From Blautia coccoides (GTDB lineage: Bacteria > Bacillota > Clostridia > Lachnospirales > Lachnospiraceae): a stretch of DNA of 64,000 bases. Below the pieces are notes generated by a model that worked only from the letters and a program-made list of their open reading frames with translations, did no database searches and had not been told where the DNA came from. The stretch covers positions 1,739,001-1,803,000 of the forward strand of contig NZ_CP136422.1 of the NCBI RefSeq assembly GCF_034355335.1. The letters are read 5' to 3'. Below are positions 44,083 to 54,001 of this stretch, piece by piece. Positions within the stretch are counted from its first letter, which is position 1; every line of letters starts with the position of its first letter. Made by a program: the position numbers and the translations under genes.

Positions 44083-45570
44083 ATGCAGGAATGGATCATT
44101 GCCATGCTCGTGGTCAGCGCCCTGTTGATACTGCGGGACATGGCAAAAACTATTTTTTCAGACATGAAAAAAAGTGCGGCCACTTTGGTGTACGACCAGC
44201 ATCCACAGAAAGAGAAAATGCAGCGCTATGCACGATCCTTCCAGAAACTTGCAGACAGCTTTTACGGCATGCCATACCGTAAAGATTACTTATCAGGCGG
44301 GGAACTGGAAGAACTGGTGGAACAACTTAGAGAGAGACAGTGTAAGACATGCCCGGCAAACCACATCTGCTGGAAGCAGCATTCCGTACAGTCATACCAG
44401 AGAGTCTACAGCCTTTTCCGTGTTATGGAGGAAGGGGACGAGGAGAAGCTCAGGGTGGCCAAGACGGAGTTGACCGGGGTCTGTATTAATCAGGGCAAGC
44501 TTACGCAGGAAATGCAGAGGTTAATGGAGAGAGAACGACAGAATCTGATGTGGAATAATAAACTTTTGGAGAACCGGATAGCGGTTGCAGAACAATTAGG
44601 AGAGATGGCACAGCTTATGAAGGTGCTGTCCAGGGATTTGTTCGATATTGTTCAGACAGACCCTGTATTCCGGGAAGAATTTGCCAAGAGACTGAAAAAG
44701 AAGCATATACTTCTGAGAAATGTCTGGATGCTGGAGCAGCCAGACGGAAAGCTGCAGTATTTCTGCGAGATGCGGGCAAAGGGACAAGCCTGTATCTCCG
44801 CCCAGGAGGCCGGGGCAGTGCTCTCTAAAATGAGCGGCAGCAGAATGACACCAAAGGTGGAGGGAAAAACCCTGATCACACGGGAGTTCACCGTTGTTCG
44901 ATTTGTGGAGGAAGTGAACTTCAAGATGTTGTACGGGGTGGCTAAAGTGACAAAGGAGAGAGAAACCATATCCGGTGACAACTACATGTGCACCACGGAG
45001 GACAACGGCCAGTTTTTCATGTGTCTGTCTGACGGTATGGGCTCCGGTCTGGAGGCCTGCCGGGAGAGTGAGAATGTGGTGGATATGCTGGAACAGTTTG
45101 TGGATTCCGGTTTTACCGGAGAGACAGCCGCCAGAATGGTCAACTCTGTTCTGAATCTGCAGACCAGGGAGGGCAAATTTTCCACTGTGGATATCTCCAT
45201 TGTGGATCTGTACTCCGGTATGTGCCATTTCCTGAAAGCCGGAGCAGCCACTACCTTTATCAAGAGAGACCACTGGGTGGAAGCCATTTCCTCCACAAGT
45301 CTGGCTCTTGGGCTGGTGCAGCAGGTGGATTACGAATCTACCAGCAAGAAGCTCTACGAGGGAGATTTTATCATCATGGTCACAGACGGGGTACTGGATG
45401 CTCTGCCTCCGGAGAACGCGGAGGATACCATGAAAGAGATAATCCTGCAGACCCACGCAGAAGCTGCACAGGACCTGGGAAGAGGGATTCTGGAGCGGGT
45501 ACTGGCCCAGTGCGAGTATAAGGCTGTTGATGATATGACAATACTCGCGGCAGGGCTGTGGAAAAAGTGA
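44083..45570 (+). CDS. spoIIE: SpoIIE-family protein phosphatase, short form
   Basis: 495 aa. The C-terminal PP2C domain has GDNYMC, LSDGMGSG, the TREGKFSTVD segment, VTDGVLDALP and DDMTILAAGLW. The central region carries CKTCPANHICW. Bacillus SpoIIE is about 830 aa with ten membrane helices; here only one N-terminal helix (about residues 3-22) is present. The start follows GGGGAGG and lies right behind the promoter, so the shortness is real, not a misread start. Expected substrate: SpoIIAA phosphate, to release sigma-F. Confidence 0.9.
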   Translation: MQEWIIAMLVVSALLILRDMAKTIFSDMKKSAATLVYDQHPQKEKMQRYARSFQKLADSFYGMPYRKDYLSGGELEELVEQLRERQCKTCPANHICWKQHSVQSYQRVYSLFRVMEEGDEEKLRVAKTELTGVCINQGKLTQEMQRLMERERQNLMWNNKLLENRIAVAEQLGEMAQLMKVLSRDLFDIVQTDPVFREEFAKRLKKKHILLRNVWMLEQPDGKLQYFCEMRAKGQACISAQEAGAVLSKMSGSRMTPKVEGKTLITREFTVVRFVEEVNFKMLYGVAKVTKERETISGDNYMCTTEDNGQFFMCLSDGMGSGLEACRESENVVDMLEQFVDSGFTGETAARMVNSVLNLQTREGKFSTVDISIVDLYSGMCHFLKAGAATTFIKRDHWVEAISSTSLALGLVQQVDYESTSKKLYEGDFIIMVTDGVLDALPPENAEDTMKEIILQTHAEAAQDLGRGILERVLAQCEYKAVDDMTILAAGLWKK

Positions 45571-45611
45571 GACAGAAAGGACTTAGATGCCCAATGGACC
45601 AAGGAAAAAAT

Positions 45612-46955
45612 ATGGAGGAAAAGGTATTTTCTTATATAGAGCAGTACGGGATGATAGAAGCGGGCGACCGGGTGATCGTCGGAGTTTCCGGCGGAGCAGA
45701 TTCGGTGTGCCTGTTGTTTTTGTTATGGGAATATCAAAAAAAGGTGCCGTTTTCCGTACAGGCAGTACATGTAAACCATCAGCTTCGAGGCAGCGAGGCA
45801 AAGCGCGATGAGGAGTATGTGGTCGAGCTGTGCAGGGGGTTATCCATACCCTGCAGCGTGTATTCTTATGATGTGGAGCAGATTGCCCGCGAGAGACATA
45901 TGACGGTGGAGGAGGCAGGAAGAACTGTGCGTCAGCAGGCTTTTGGCGAAGAGAGCAGAAAAGCAGGCGGAAAACGCACAGCACTTGCCCATCACCGGGA
46001 TGACCTGGCGGAAACGGTCCTTCACAACCTGGCAAGGGGAAGCGGAGCCGCCGGCCTGGCGGGAATCCATCCTGTACGCCGGATGGGGGACGGAGTCTAT
46101 ATCCGTCCCCTTTTGTGTGTGGGAAGAAGTGAGATAGAAGGATGGCTGACAAATAAGGGCATCCGATGGATGGAGGACAGCACCAACCGGGAACTGTCCT
46201 ACACCAGAAATAAGATCCGCCAAAAAGTCCTGCCCCAGTTGGAAAAAGTAAATCTCCGTGCATCAGAGCACATTGCAAGGGCAGCACAAACTTTTCTGTC
46301 TGTGGAGGAATATCTTGGACAGCAGGCGGATATGCTTTATAGTAGGTATGTCAGGGACAATGAAGAGGGACTTTTCCTTTCAAAGGATATTTCCACAGAG
46401 CATCCGGTGATGCAGGCCTATGTTGTTAAGAGAGTGCTGGCAAAACTGGCGGGAGGGGAGAGAGACATCACTTCCGTCCATGTGGAAGAAGCCCTGGAAC
46501 TGCTGGGACAGAGGACAGGAAGAAAGAGATCCCTGGCACACGGCATAACAGCACAGCAGTCCTACGGCAATCTCCTGTTTTATAAAAAAGAGGATCAGGA
46601 AATCCGGGAGAAAGAGCTGGATTTTCAGGTTTTTTCCTGGGAAAACCAGCAAATTCCGGAAAAAAAGTATACGAAATGGTTCGATTATGATAAAATAAAA
46701 GGAAACCTCACCGTGAGAAAAAGGCAGCCCGGAGATTATCTGACTGTCACCCCGGCGGGAGGAAGAAAAAAATTAAAAGATTATCTTATAGACTGCAAGA
46801 TTCCAAGGCAGGAGCGGGAAAACCTGACCCTGCTGGCGGACGGTTCCCACATTATATGGGTGGTAGGCTACCGCATCAGTGAATATTACAAAATTACCGA
46901 GCAGACAAAAACAGTAATCAAAGTACAGGTCAAAGGAGAAAAGGAAGATGAGTGA
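45612..46955 (+). CDS. tilS: tRNA(Ile)-lysidine synthase
   Basis: Converts C34 to lysidine in the AUA-reading tRNA-Ile. The N-terminal ATP loop VGVSGGADSVCLLFLL, HVNHQLRG, AHHRDDLAETVLHNLARGSG and RPLL are present, with a TilS C-terminal domain (VRKRQPGDYLTVTPAGGRKKLKDYLID). ATG 45612 is six bases after AAGGAA; in-frame starts at 45594 and 45558 are possible. It is 447 aa. The end overlaps hpt by eight bases. Confidence 0.93.
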   Translation: MEEKVFSYIEQYGMIEAGDRVIVGVSGGADSVCLLFLLWEYQKKVPFSVQAVHVNHQLRGSEAKRDEEYVVELCRGLSIPCSVYSYDVEQIARERHMTVEEAGRTVRQQAFGEESRKAGGKRTALAHHRDDLAETVLHNLARGSGAAGLAGIHPVRRMGDGVYIRPLLCVGRSEIEGWLTNKGIRWMEDSTNRELSYTRNKIRQKVLPQLEKVNLRASEHIARAAQTFLSVEEYLGQQADMLYSRYVRDNEEGLFLSKDISTEHPVMQAYVVKRVLAKLAGGERDITSVHVEEALELLGQRTGRKRSLAHGITAQQSYGNLLFYKKEDQEIREKELDFQVFSWENQQIPEKKYTKWFDYDKIKGNLTVRKRQPGDYLTVTPAGGRKKLKDYLIDCKIPRQERENLTLLADGSHIIWVVGYRISEYYKITEQTKTVIKVQVKGEKEDE

Positions 46956-47469
46956 AACAATCAGACAGCTGATCAGCGAAGAAGACGTGGACAGAAAAAT
47001 CCGCGAGATTGGAGAGCAGATAAGCAGGGATTATGAGGGCAGGCAGGTGCATTTGATCTGCGTGCTCAAGGGCGGCGTATTTTTTACCTGTGAGCTGGCA
47101 AAGAGGATCAGCGTTCCCGTGAGTCTTGATTTTATGTCAGTATCCAGCTATGGGGATGACACCAGTTCCAGCGGTGTGGTCAGGATCGTAAAGGATTTAG
47201 ATGAGAGTATTGAGGGCAAGGATGTTCTGATCGTGGAGGACATCATTGATTCAGGCAGGACTCTGAGCTATCTCATAGAGGTGCTGAAGCAGAGGAAACC
47301 AAACAGCCTTCGTCTCTGTACCCTTCTTGACAAGCCGGAGCGCAGAGTGAAAGACGTGAAAGTGGATTATGTATGTTTCAACATCCCGGATGAATTCGTA
47401 GTGGGATATGGGCTGGATTACGCACAGAAATACAGAAACCTGCCTTATATTGGTGTGGTGGAATTATAG
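46948..47469 (+). CDS. hpt: Hypoxanthine phosphoribosyltransferase
   Basis: Purine salvage enzyme, 173 aa. The PRPP loop is VLIVEDIIDSGRTL, with LKGGVFFTCELA near the N-terminus and a FVVGYGLDYAQ C-terminal segment. RBS AAAGGAG within the tilS end. The tilS-hpt-ftsH order matches Bacillus. Confidence 0.96.
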   Translation: MSETIRQLISEEDVDRKIREIGEQISRDYEGRQVHLICVLKGGVFFTCELAKRISVPVSLDFMSVSSYGDDTSSSGVVRIVKDLDESIEGKDVLIVEDIIDSGRTLSYLIEVLKQRKPNSLRLCTLLDKPERRVKDVKVDYVCFNIPDEFVVGYGLDYAQKYRNLPYIGVVEL

Positions 47470-47496
47470 TGATATAAGGTGAAAGGAGAACATGAC

Positions 47497-49329
47497 GTGA
47501 ATAGACAGGCAAAAAGCTGGCTGCCCAGTGTCATTTTGATCATTGTACTGGTCATAGGCGGATATTGGATCTTCAGCCGGCAGCTCACAGTAAATAACGA
47601 TTACAGCGAGGCAGAATTTAAAGTCGCAGTTGAAAATGATCAGGTTGTGGAAGTTTACATCCATCCTGAAAAGGTAAGCCCCTACGGAAAAGTCAGTGTA
47701 GAACTGAAAAATGGTGACCAGGAGCAGTTCAACACAACAGATGTCCAGAAGCTAAGCAATTTTCTGGCCGAAAAGGGGGTAAAACCCAAAGTGGGTGACG
47801 TGCCGGGGGACAATACATTCATGTCTTCCATCCTTCCCCTTATCTTGGTGGGAATCATGGTCATCTTTGTCTTTAATCTTATGAGCCGGCAGATGTCAGG
47901 CGGCAGCAATGCCAAGATGATGAATTTCGGCAAGAGCCGTGCCAAAATGACTGTGGACAGTGAGAAGAGCGTTACCTTTAAGGATGTGGCAGGGCTTCAG
48001 GAAGAGAAGGAGGAGCTTCGGGAGATCGTGGATTTCCTGAAAAGTCCCCAGAAGTATGTGAAAGTAGGTGCCAGAATTCCCAAGGGTGTTCTTCTCGTAG
48101 GCCCTCCTGGAACAGGTAAGACTCTCCTGGCAAAAGCCGTGGCAGGGGAAGCGGGCGTTCCGTTTTTCTCTATCTCCGGTTCTGATTTTGTGGAGATGTT
48201 CGTAGGTGTGGGTGCTTCCCGTGTAAGAGATTTGTTTGAGGAAGGCAAGAAGAACGCGCCCTGTATTATATTTATTGATGAGATTGACGCAGTTGCCAGA
48301 AGAAGGGGCACCGGTATGGGAGGCGGCCATGATGAACGGGAGCAGACCCTGAATCAGCTTTTGGTGGAAATGGATGGTTTCGGTGTCAACGAAGGCATCA
48401 TCGTAATGTCAGCCACCAACCGTGTGGATATTCTTGACCCTGCAATACTGCGCCCCGGCCGTTTTGACCGTAAAGTAGGTGTCGGAAGGCCTGATGTAAA
48501 AGGAAGAGAAGAAATATTACAGGTTCATGCCAGGAAAAAGCCTCTGGGCGAAGATGTGGACCTGAAAGAGATTGCCAGAACTACAGCAGGGTTTACAGGC
48601 GCTGACCTGGAGAACCTGATGAATGAAGCGGCTATCATCACTGCCAGGGACGGAAGGTATTTCCTGACCCAGAAGGATATTCGCCAGGCATTCATCAAGA
48701 CGGGAATCGGAGCGGAGAAGAAAAGCCGTGTGATTTCTGATAAAGAAAAGAAGATCACCGCATACCATGAAGCAGGCCATGCGATTTTGTTCCATGTGCT
48801 GCCGGAGATGGGACCTGTGCACACCATATCTATCATTCCCACCGGAATGGGTGCTGCGGGCTATACCATGCCTCTGCCGGAACAGGATGAAATGTTCAAC
48901 AGCAGGAATAAAATGCTGGAAAATATCATTGTAGATCTGGGCGGACGTGTGGCCGAGGAGATGATCTTCGGGGATGTGACAACAGGTGCCTCCCAGGACA
49001 TCAAACAGGCGACACAGCTTGCCCGTTCCATGGTGACCCAGTATGGTATGTCGGATAAAGTAGGGCTTATCAATTACGGCTCCGATGAGGATGAAGTGTT
49101 CATCGGACGTGATCTAGCCCATGCCAGAAATTATGGCGAACAGACAGCGGCTCTGATCGACAGTGAAGTAAAGCGGATCATTGATGAGTCTTACAGCAAG
49201 GCAAAAGAATTGATCAGTGCACATATGGATGTTCTTCACAGATGTGTGGAGCTGCTGTTGGAAAAGGAAAAAATCGGACGGGAAGAGTTCGAGGCATTAT
49301 TTCAGGAAAATGTGGTGGCAGAAAGCTAA
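47497..49329 (+). CDS. ftsH: ATP-dependent zinc metalloprotease FtsH
   Basis: 610 aa. Two membrane helices (about residues 7-24 and 110-130) flank an extracytoplasmic domain. The AAA+ domain follows ([31 protein letters not shown] region), then the zinc site HEAGH at residues 424-428. It degrades membrane and short-lived proteins. The start is GTG 47497, behind AAAGGAG; an upstream GTG at 47479 precedes that site. Confidence 0.96.
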   Translation: MNRQAKSWLPSVILIIVLVIGGYWIFSRQLTVNNDYSEAEFKVAVENDQVVEVYIHPEKVSPYGKVSVELKNGDQEQFNTTDVQKLSNFLAEKGVKPKVGDVPGDNTFMSSILPLILVGIMVIFVFNLMSRQMSGGSNAKMMNFGKSRAKMTVDSEKSVTFKDVAGLQEEKEELREIVDFLKSPQKYVKVGARIPKGVLLVGPPGTGKTLLAKAVAGEAGVPFFSISGSDFVEMFVGVGASRVRDLFEEGKKNAPCIIFIDEIDAVARRRGTGMGGGHDEREQTLNQLLVEMDGFGVNEGIIVMSATNRVDILDPAILRPGRFDRKVGVGRPDVKGREEILQVHARKKPLGEDVDLKEIARTTAGFTGADLENLMNEAAIITARDGRYFLTQKDIRQAFIKTGIGAEKKSRVISDKEKKITAYHEAGHAILFHVLPEMGPVHTISIIPTGMGAAGYTMPLPEQDEMFNSRNKMLENIIVDLGGRVAEEMIFGDVTTGASQDIKQATQLARSMVTQYGMSDKVGLINYGSDEDEVFIGRDLAHARNYGEQTAALIDSEVKRIIDESYSKAKELISAHMDVLHRCVELLLEKEKIGREEFEALFQENVVAES

Positions 49330-49834
49330 AATGTGGGTTTTTCGGCAGGTTTTGTACAGATTTCCGAAAGAACAGGAAATGCGGATTTTTGATGGATGTG
49401 AAAATGGTCAAAAAATCGTTAAAAATTTATTTAAGATTGTGCACACTTTTTCTGTGCTGCGTGGTATTATAATAAATGTAAAAACCCCCCAATACATTAT
49501 ATAGTTTTTGCTACACCCCATAAGAAGAAATACCTTCTCCAAAAGAGGCAGTCGTAAGACTGTCTCTTTTACTTTATAGAAGGCAGAGCGTAAATATTCG
49601 ACTTTTATGGAAAGATTTGTACAAAAAGTGTCATTTTTTGCATAAAAGTATTCGTTTTCAAAAAATAGTTGTATATGAAGTAAGGGTGGGATAAAATAGA
49701 TTAATGATGGGTAAGTATACCCAAGACCAGCATTGATTAGTAATTCGTAACTATGGGGAAATTGTATAGTTACAGTAATTCAGAAAAAGCAGAACTACAG
49801 GACTTTTTCGACTGAATGATGGAGAGGATGCATT
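49330..49834. other. 505-bp intergenic region with regulatory repeats
   Basis: No gene is seen. It holds a hairpin AAAAGAGGCAGTC (49541-49553)/GACTGTCTCTTTT (49558-49570), the probable ftsH terminator, and an inverted pair ACTTTTATG (49601-49609)/CATAAAAGT (49641-49649). Next come a promoter (TTGTAT 49669-49674, 17-bp spacer, TAAAAT 49692-49697) and a palindrome GTAACTAT (49747-49754)/ATAGTTAC (49766-49773). ATTCGTAAC at its left end matches the end of the dispersed repeat family. Confidence 0.6.
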
Positions 49835-51961
49835 ATGAATTACGAATATATGAAGAATGCACAGAAAATTCAGGAGTATGTGACAAACATGCGTCCTGCT
49901 TTCAATAAACGTGCGGTGTTCAGTGATGAGACAGAAAATTACAGGACACCTTTTGAGCCGGAGCCGGGAGACGTTGTGAATGTCAGAATCCGCACTAAGA
50001 AAAATAATGTGGATTTGGTCTATCTGGTATACGAAGATAAGAAAAAAGTGATGGACCTGGCTGACTCCAGGGATGGTTTTGATTATTATGAGGCCAACAT
50101 TCCTCTTGGTACTGAAACAGTCAGGTATTATTTTGAGATATATACAGGCAAATTAAGTTGTTTTTACAATCGGATGGGTGTGGTGCGGGAGATCGATCCC
50201 CATTATTCTTTTGGCATTGTACCTGGATTCAAGACCCCGGAATGGGCAAAAGGGGCGGTTATGTACCAGATATTTGTGGATCGTTTCTGTAATGGGGACG
50301 CGTCAAATGATGTGGTGACAGGGGAATACTGCTATATTGATGAACATGTCCAGAGAGTAGAGGACTGGTACCGATGGCCTCAGGCTATGGATGTGCGTGA
50401 TTTCTACGGCGGAGATCTTCAGGGTGTTTGGGATAAGCTGGATTACCTGCAGGGACTGGGTGTGGATGTGATCTATTTCAATCCTATATTTGTCTCGCCC
50501 TCCAACCACAAGTATGACAGCCAGGATTATGATTACATTGATCCTCATTACGGGAAAATTGTCAGTGACGGCGGGAATCCCTTAAACTGGGGCGACAAGG
50601 ACAATGCCCATGCATCCAAATACATCAAGAGAGTGACCGATTACGAGAATCTGGAAGCCAGCAATAAATTCTTTGCGGAGTTTGTGGAGGAAGTGCATAA
50701 AAGGGGCATGAAGGTGATCCTGGATGGTGTGTTCAATCACTGCGGCTCTTTTAATAAATGGCTTGACAGGGAGCGGATCTATGAGTATCAGGAGGGATAT
50801 GAGAAGGGTGCGTATATTACCGGGGACAGTCCCTACCGCACGTTTTTCCGTTTCCACAATGAATATGACTGGCCGTATAATCAGTTTTATGACGGATGGT
50901 GGGGGCATGATACCTTGCCGAAGCTGAACTACGAGGACTCCCCCATGCTGTATGAATATATTATGAAGATTGCCAGAAAGTGGGTGTCACCGCCCTACAA
51001 TGTGGATGGATGGCGTCTGGATGTGGCTGCAGATCTGGGGCACAGCAATGAATACAACCATCAGTTCTGGCGGGATTTCCGAAGAAATGTGAAGGAGGCC
51101 AACCCGGAGGCCATTATTCTGGCTGAGCATTACGGGGAGGCAAAATCCTGGCTCCAAGGTGACCAGTGGGATACTGTTATGAACTATGACGCCTTTATGG
51201 AGCCGGTTACCTGGTTTCTGACCGGGATGGAAAAGCACAGTGACGAGTACAGTGAGGGCATGTTTGGCAACAGTGACTGCTTTATCAGTGCCATGCAGTA
51301 CCATATGGCAAGTTTTTATGCGCCATCGCTGATGACAGCCATGAATGAGCTGTCCAACCATGACCATTCCCGTTTCCTGACAAGGACAAACCACAAGGTG
51401 GGCCGAGTGGCGCATATGGGGTCCGAGGCGGCAGGGCAGGAGATAAACAAGGCGATTTTCAGGGAAGCTGTGGTCATGCAGATGACGTGGCCTGGTGCTC
51501 CTACGATCTATTACGGAGATGAGGCCGGACTGTGCGGATTCACTGACCCTGATAACCGGAGAACGTATCCCTGGGGCAGAGAAGACCGGGAACTGATCCA
51601 GTTCCACAGAGACATGATCGCCATACACAAGGAAAACCGTGAACTGATAGAGGGTTCCTTAAAGTTCCTGGCAAATGATTATCAGCTTTTGTGTTACGGT
51701 AGATTTACGGACAGGGAAAAAACAGTGGTGGCTGTGAACAACAGTGACCAGACCAAGCTGGTAGAGCTGTCTGTCTGGGAGCTTGGCATATCCAGAAGCA
51801 GGGAGGCACATTTCAAACAGCTCATGGTGACTGGTGATTTTGGATACAGTCTCATTAAGAAGATCCACGTCTGTAAGGGCGGTGTTGTGCGGATGAGAGT
51901 TCCCTCACACGGGGCTATGGTAATAAAATGTGTTGTAGACAGAGACAGAAGAAGTAAATAA
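49835..51961 (+). CDS. GH13 alpha-glucan hydrolase, neopullulanase/cyclomaltodextrinase-like
   Basis: 708 aa without signal peptide, so cytoplasmic. The N-terminal beta domain (about residues 1-130) resembles CBM34. The GH13 barrel begins MYQIFVDRFCNGD. Catalytic residues are visible: nucleophile Asp396 in DGWRLD, acid/base Glu431 in AEHYG and Asp510 in NHDHSRF. Family members degrade maltodextrins, cyclodextrins or pullulan. RBS GGAGAGG; promoter at 49669. Confidence 0.9.
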   Translation: MNYEYMKNAQKIQEYVTNMRPAFNKRAVFSDETENYRTPFEPEPGDVVNVRIRTKKNNVDLVYLVYEDKKKVMDLADSRDGFDYYEANIPLGTETVRYYFEIYTGKLSCFYNRMGVVREIDPHYSFGIVPGFKTPEWAKGAVMYQIFVDRFCNGDASNDVVTGEYCYIDEHVQRVEDWYRWPQAMDVRDFYGGDLQGVWDKLDYLQGLGVDVIYFNPIFVSPSNHKYDSQDYDYIDPHYGKIVSDGGNPLNWGDKDNAHASKYIKRVTDYENLEASNKFFAEFVEEVHKRGMKVILDGVFNHCGSFNKWLDRERIYEYQEGYEKGAYITGDSPYRTFFRFHNEYDWPYNQFYDGWWGHDTLPKLNYEDSPMLYEYIMKIARKWVSPPYNVDGWRLDVAADLGHSNEYNHQFWRDFRRNVKEANPEAIILAEHYGEAKSWLQGDQWDTVMNYDAFMEPVTWFLTGMEKHSDEYSEGMFGNSDCFISAMQYHMASFYAPSLMTAMNELSNHDHSRFLTRTNHKVGRVAHMGSEAAGQEINKAIFREAVVMQMTWPGAPTIYYGDEAGLCGFTDPDNRRTYPWGREDRELIQFHRDMIAIHKENRELIEGSLKFLANDYQLLCYGRFTDREKTVVAVNNSDQTKLVELSVWELGISRSREAHFKQLMVTGDFGYSLIKKIHVCKGGVVRMRVPSHGAMVIKCVVDRDRRSK

Positions 51962-51966
51962 AAGCA

Positions 51967-52010
51967 TATAAGGGCCGGCTCATTTATCTGTGAGCCGGCC
52001 CTTATATAAT
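51967..52010. terminator. Terminator of GH13 gene (bidirectional)
   Basis: Perfect 16-bp stem TATAAGGGCCGGCTCA/TGAGCCGGCCCTTATA with an 8-nt loop, serving also the minus-strand gene that ends at 52022. Confidence 0.85.
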
Positions 52011-52021
52011 TAGGAAATAAT

Positions 52022-52204
52022 TTAGCGCTTTTTCTTCTTTTTTATTTCTTCCGCTTCTTCTTCATCAAGTTCTTGAATCTGCGCATCACCTGTTCCCAAT
52101 AGAGTTTCAAGTACCTTTCGCATCTCATTTTGAGCTGCGGGGCCTGAAGACAGGGACAGGCTCACCATTAGAATGAGAAATAATTTATATATCTTTTTTT
52201 TCAA
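52022..52204 (-). CDS. Small exported peptide precursor, unknown function
   Basis: 60 aa beginning with TTG, seven bases after GGAGG on the minus strand. The N-terminus is a typical signal peptide (KKKIYKLFLILMVSLSLSSG, possible cleavage near PAAQ). The remaining 35 residues are hydrophilic, first mixed (NEMRKVLETLLGTGDAQIQ), then acidic (ELDEEEAEE), then basic (IKKKKKR). There is no Cys and no AgrD-like motif. It probably forms a unit with the membrane-protein gene upstream (52403-52816). A secreted peptide or a charged envelope peptide are both possible. Confidence 0.55.
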   Translation of the reverse strand: MKKKIYKLFLILMVSLSLSSGPAAQNEMRKVLETLLGTGDAQIQELDEEEAEEIKKKKKR

Positions 52205-52402
52205 TCGTATTCCTCCGTTTCAATCTCAGCTTTGCTTCACTCTCGTAATAAGTATGTGGTTCATACCCGCTGCCTGTTTGCATACAAAAAGGAAGCCATT
52301 GTTTGATCCAAAAAATGACTTATCACCACCATAACACTTGCCATATAGGAGTCTTATTGCAGCAAATATTTTATTTTGTCCATGATTTGAAAGGGAGTTG
52401 AC

Positions 52403-52816
52403 TCAATTGTCCAGACGTACTTTCAGATTAATTAATGTCCATCCGTCAGGCAATAATATAAATAAGGTCAGAAAGAAAAAAAGAAAAGCTATAACAAGGA
52501 AAAGAAACAAGGGGAAACCCTTTGGGATAACTGCAATTATAGGAGATGTACAGATCTCCTTCGTCATCGTTTCATTATAAGAATTATTTCTGTTCAGAAA
52601 TGAAGTCCTGAGATGGGCAGTAATATTCCCGTCTCCATTGACAATGGTACTTTCTGAGGCGGCCCATGTCTCAATTGCGGTTGTTTTATCTAATGGTCCA
52701 TAAAGGTCATTAGAGCTACAGAGGAACACATTCATAGCGAGGCACATAGCAAAAAGGATCATAATAAAAGAGACTCTAATGGGAGACAGATGATTTTTCT
52801 TATTATTTATTTTCAT
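52403..52816 (-). CDS. Membrane protein of unknown function
   Basis: 137 aa. An N-terminal helix (about residues 14-32), an exported middle of about 65 residues rich in Asn/Thr/Ser and ending in MTKEICTSP, and a second strongly hydrophobic helix (GFPLFLFLVIAFLFFFLTLFI). RBS AGAAGGA before ATG 52816. I do not recognise the family. It shares strand and neighbourhood with the small exported peptide. The 198-bp gap between them has only tiny frames. Confidence 0.55.
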   Translation of the reverse strand: MKINNKKNHLSPIRVSFIMILFAMCLAMNVFLCSSNDLYGPLDKTTAIETWAASESTIVNGDGNITAHLRTSFLNRNNSYNETMTKEICTSPIIAVIPKGFPLFLFLVIAFLFFFLTLFILLPDGWTLINLKVRLDN

Positions 52817-53072
52817 TATAAATCCTTCTTATCTATGGCTGTCATCAATACGGTCAACGAGTGCGTGAAGAAAAGTCTATGGGCTGTAAGTCCTTGCTGA
52901 GACTTCCGGTTCTGATTTATTTATAACAGCACATGTCGTTGTATGTCAAGCGCAGGAGGAAAATCTGCCTGTAGAAAATAGGATATTACTTCTTATTCCG
53001 GCAGCCGGATTTCCTGCATGATGCTCAGTTTTCACAAGACACGCCATTTTTGACAAAAAATAAGGAAACGCT

Positions 53073-53098
53073 GAATGATCAACGTTTCCTCTGCTTTT
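53073..53098 (-). terminator. Original tRNA-Leu terminator, now separated from the tRNA
   Basis: GGAAACG/CGTTTCC hairpin next to the tRNA-Leu 3'-end fragment. It is nearly the same as the hairpin at 57188-57214 adjoining the intact tRNA. Confidence 0.6.
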
Positions 53099-53104
53099 TA
53101 CTAA

Positions 53105-53127
53105 TGCCGCAGACCGGAATCGAACCG
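53105..53127. repeat. att site, left copy (tRNA-Leu 3' end)
   Basis: 23 bp starting TGCCGCAGACCGG are identical to 57230-57252, the 3' end of tRNA-Leu. The core-to-core distance gives an element of 4125 bp (53128-57252). Confidence 0.9.
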
Positions 53128-53238
53128 TTTTAAGTAATCAAAAATACCGAAAGAAAGGGGCTTTGGAGACTTCATCACGTCTGCGGTGTTCAAAAAGTGT
53201 TCAAACGCTTGTCTCTCTCAAACTGGAATTTGCAAACG

Positions 53239-53739
53239 CTATATATCTCGTAGAACTTCCGAAATAAACTCTGCTTTCTTTTCAGAATATTCCAATAAGG
53301 TATCAATTCCACCGGCTAAAATTTGTTCTTTTAAGTCCGAGTATGCCTGTGCTTTTTCCGGATACTTTATCATATAGTCACGAAACAATATATCCTTTTT
53401 CCATACATCCCCTTTGTATTCGACGATATGTAAGTTAAAATTCTTTATATCTCTTTTTATAAAATATAATCTGTCAGATACACTCATTTCCCGCATATAT
53501 GTATAGCCGCTTGCTTCTATTTCTTGTATTACTATCTTTTCTGGCGGGAAGCTCCTCACCCCTATAATAATATCTATAATCGGTTTTGCTTTTATGTTTG
53601 GAATTGAAGTGCTACCAATATGTTCAAAAGTCAGTGTTTTTAAGTGCGGTTTATTTTTTAACATTTTTATTTCATCATTAAAATCATAGCGCCAATGAAG
53701 ATTATGATTTTCTATATGTACTTTTTCATTCAATATCAA
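53239..53739 (-). CDS. GrpB-family (UPF0157) protein
   Basis: 166 aa. The nucleotidyltransferase-like core is FEHIGSTSIPNIKAKPIIDIIIGV, then RLYFIKRD, LHIVEY and LFRDYMIKYPEKAQAYSDLK. The GSTSIPG-type motif has Asn in place of Gly. TTG 53739 is nine bases after GGAGG; the ATG at 53763 contains no upstream site. A passenger gene of the element; function in the cell unclear. Confidence 0.8.
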   Translation of the reverse strand: MILNEKVHIENHNLHWRYDFNDEIKMLKNKPHLKTLTFEHIGSTSIPNIKAKPIIDIIIGVRSFPPEKIVIQEIEASGYTYMREMSVSDRLYFIKRDIKNFNLHIVEYKGDVWKKDILFRDYMIKYPEKAQAYSDLKEQILAGGIDTLLEYSEKKAEFISEVLRDI

Positions 53740-53920
53740 CTGTTTTAACCTCCACCATTCCAATTTACTTAACTACTATTCAGTATAATCTAAATATATG
53801 AAGCGCACAAGAAAAAAGTATGTAAGACTCTGACATCTCTACATACCCTTTTCCGCACTGTACCGACTTTAAGCATAGTCTGCCGTCCATATTCCCTTGT
53901 TCGTGCTTTTCTGCTAACCA

Positions 53921-53990
53921 GTGTCCCGCAGGGTGCCCAGAGCGACGGTTCCTAACAGGGCGGCGGGTCGGCTGGGCAAGCGGACGGCTT
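53921..53990. other. GC-rich stretch with interleaved inverted repeats, candidate origin
   Basis: CCCGC (53925-53929) pairs with GCGGG (53963-53967), and TGCCCAG (53934-53940) with CTGGGCA (53972-53978). The pairs interleave like a pseudoknot. It stands out from the AT-rich element and lies in its longest gene-free stretch, so it could be an oriT or single-strand origin. Confidence 0.3.
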
Positions 53991-54001
53991 AGAAAGCATT
54001 C

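Noticed and set aside
53921..53990. CRISPR array
   Set aside because: No regularly spaced direct repeats occur here or anywhere else in the window.
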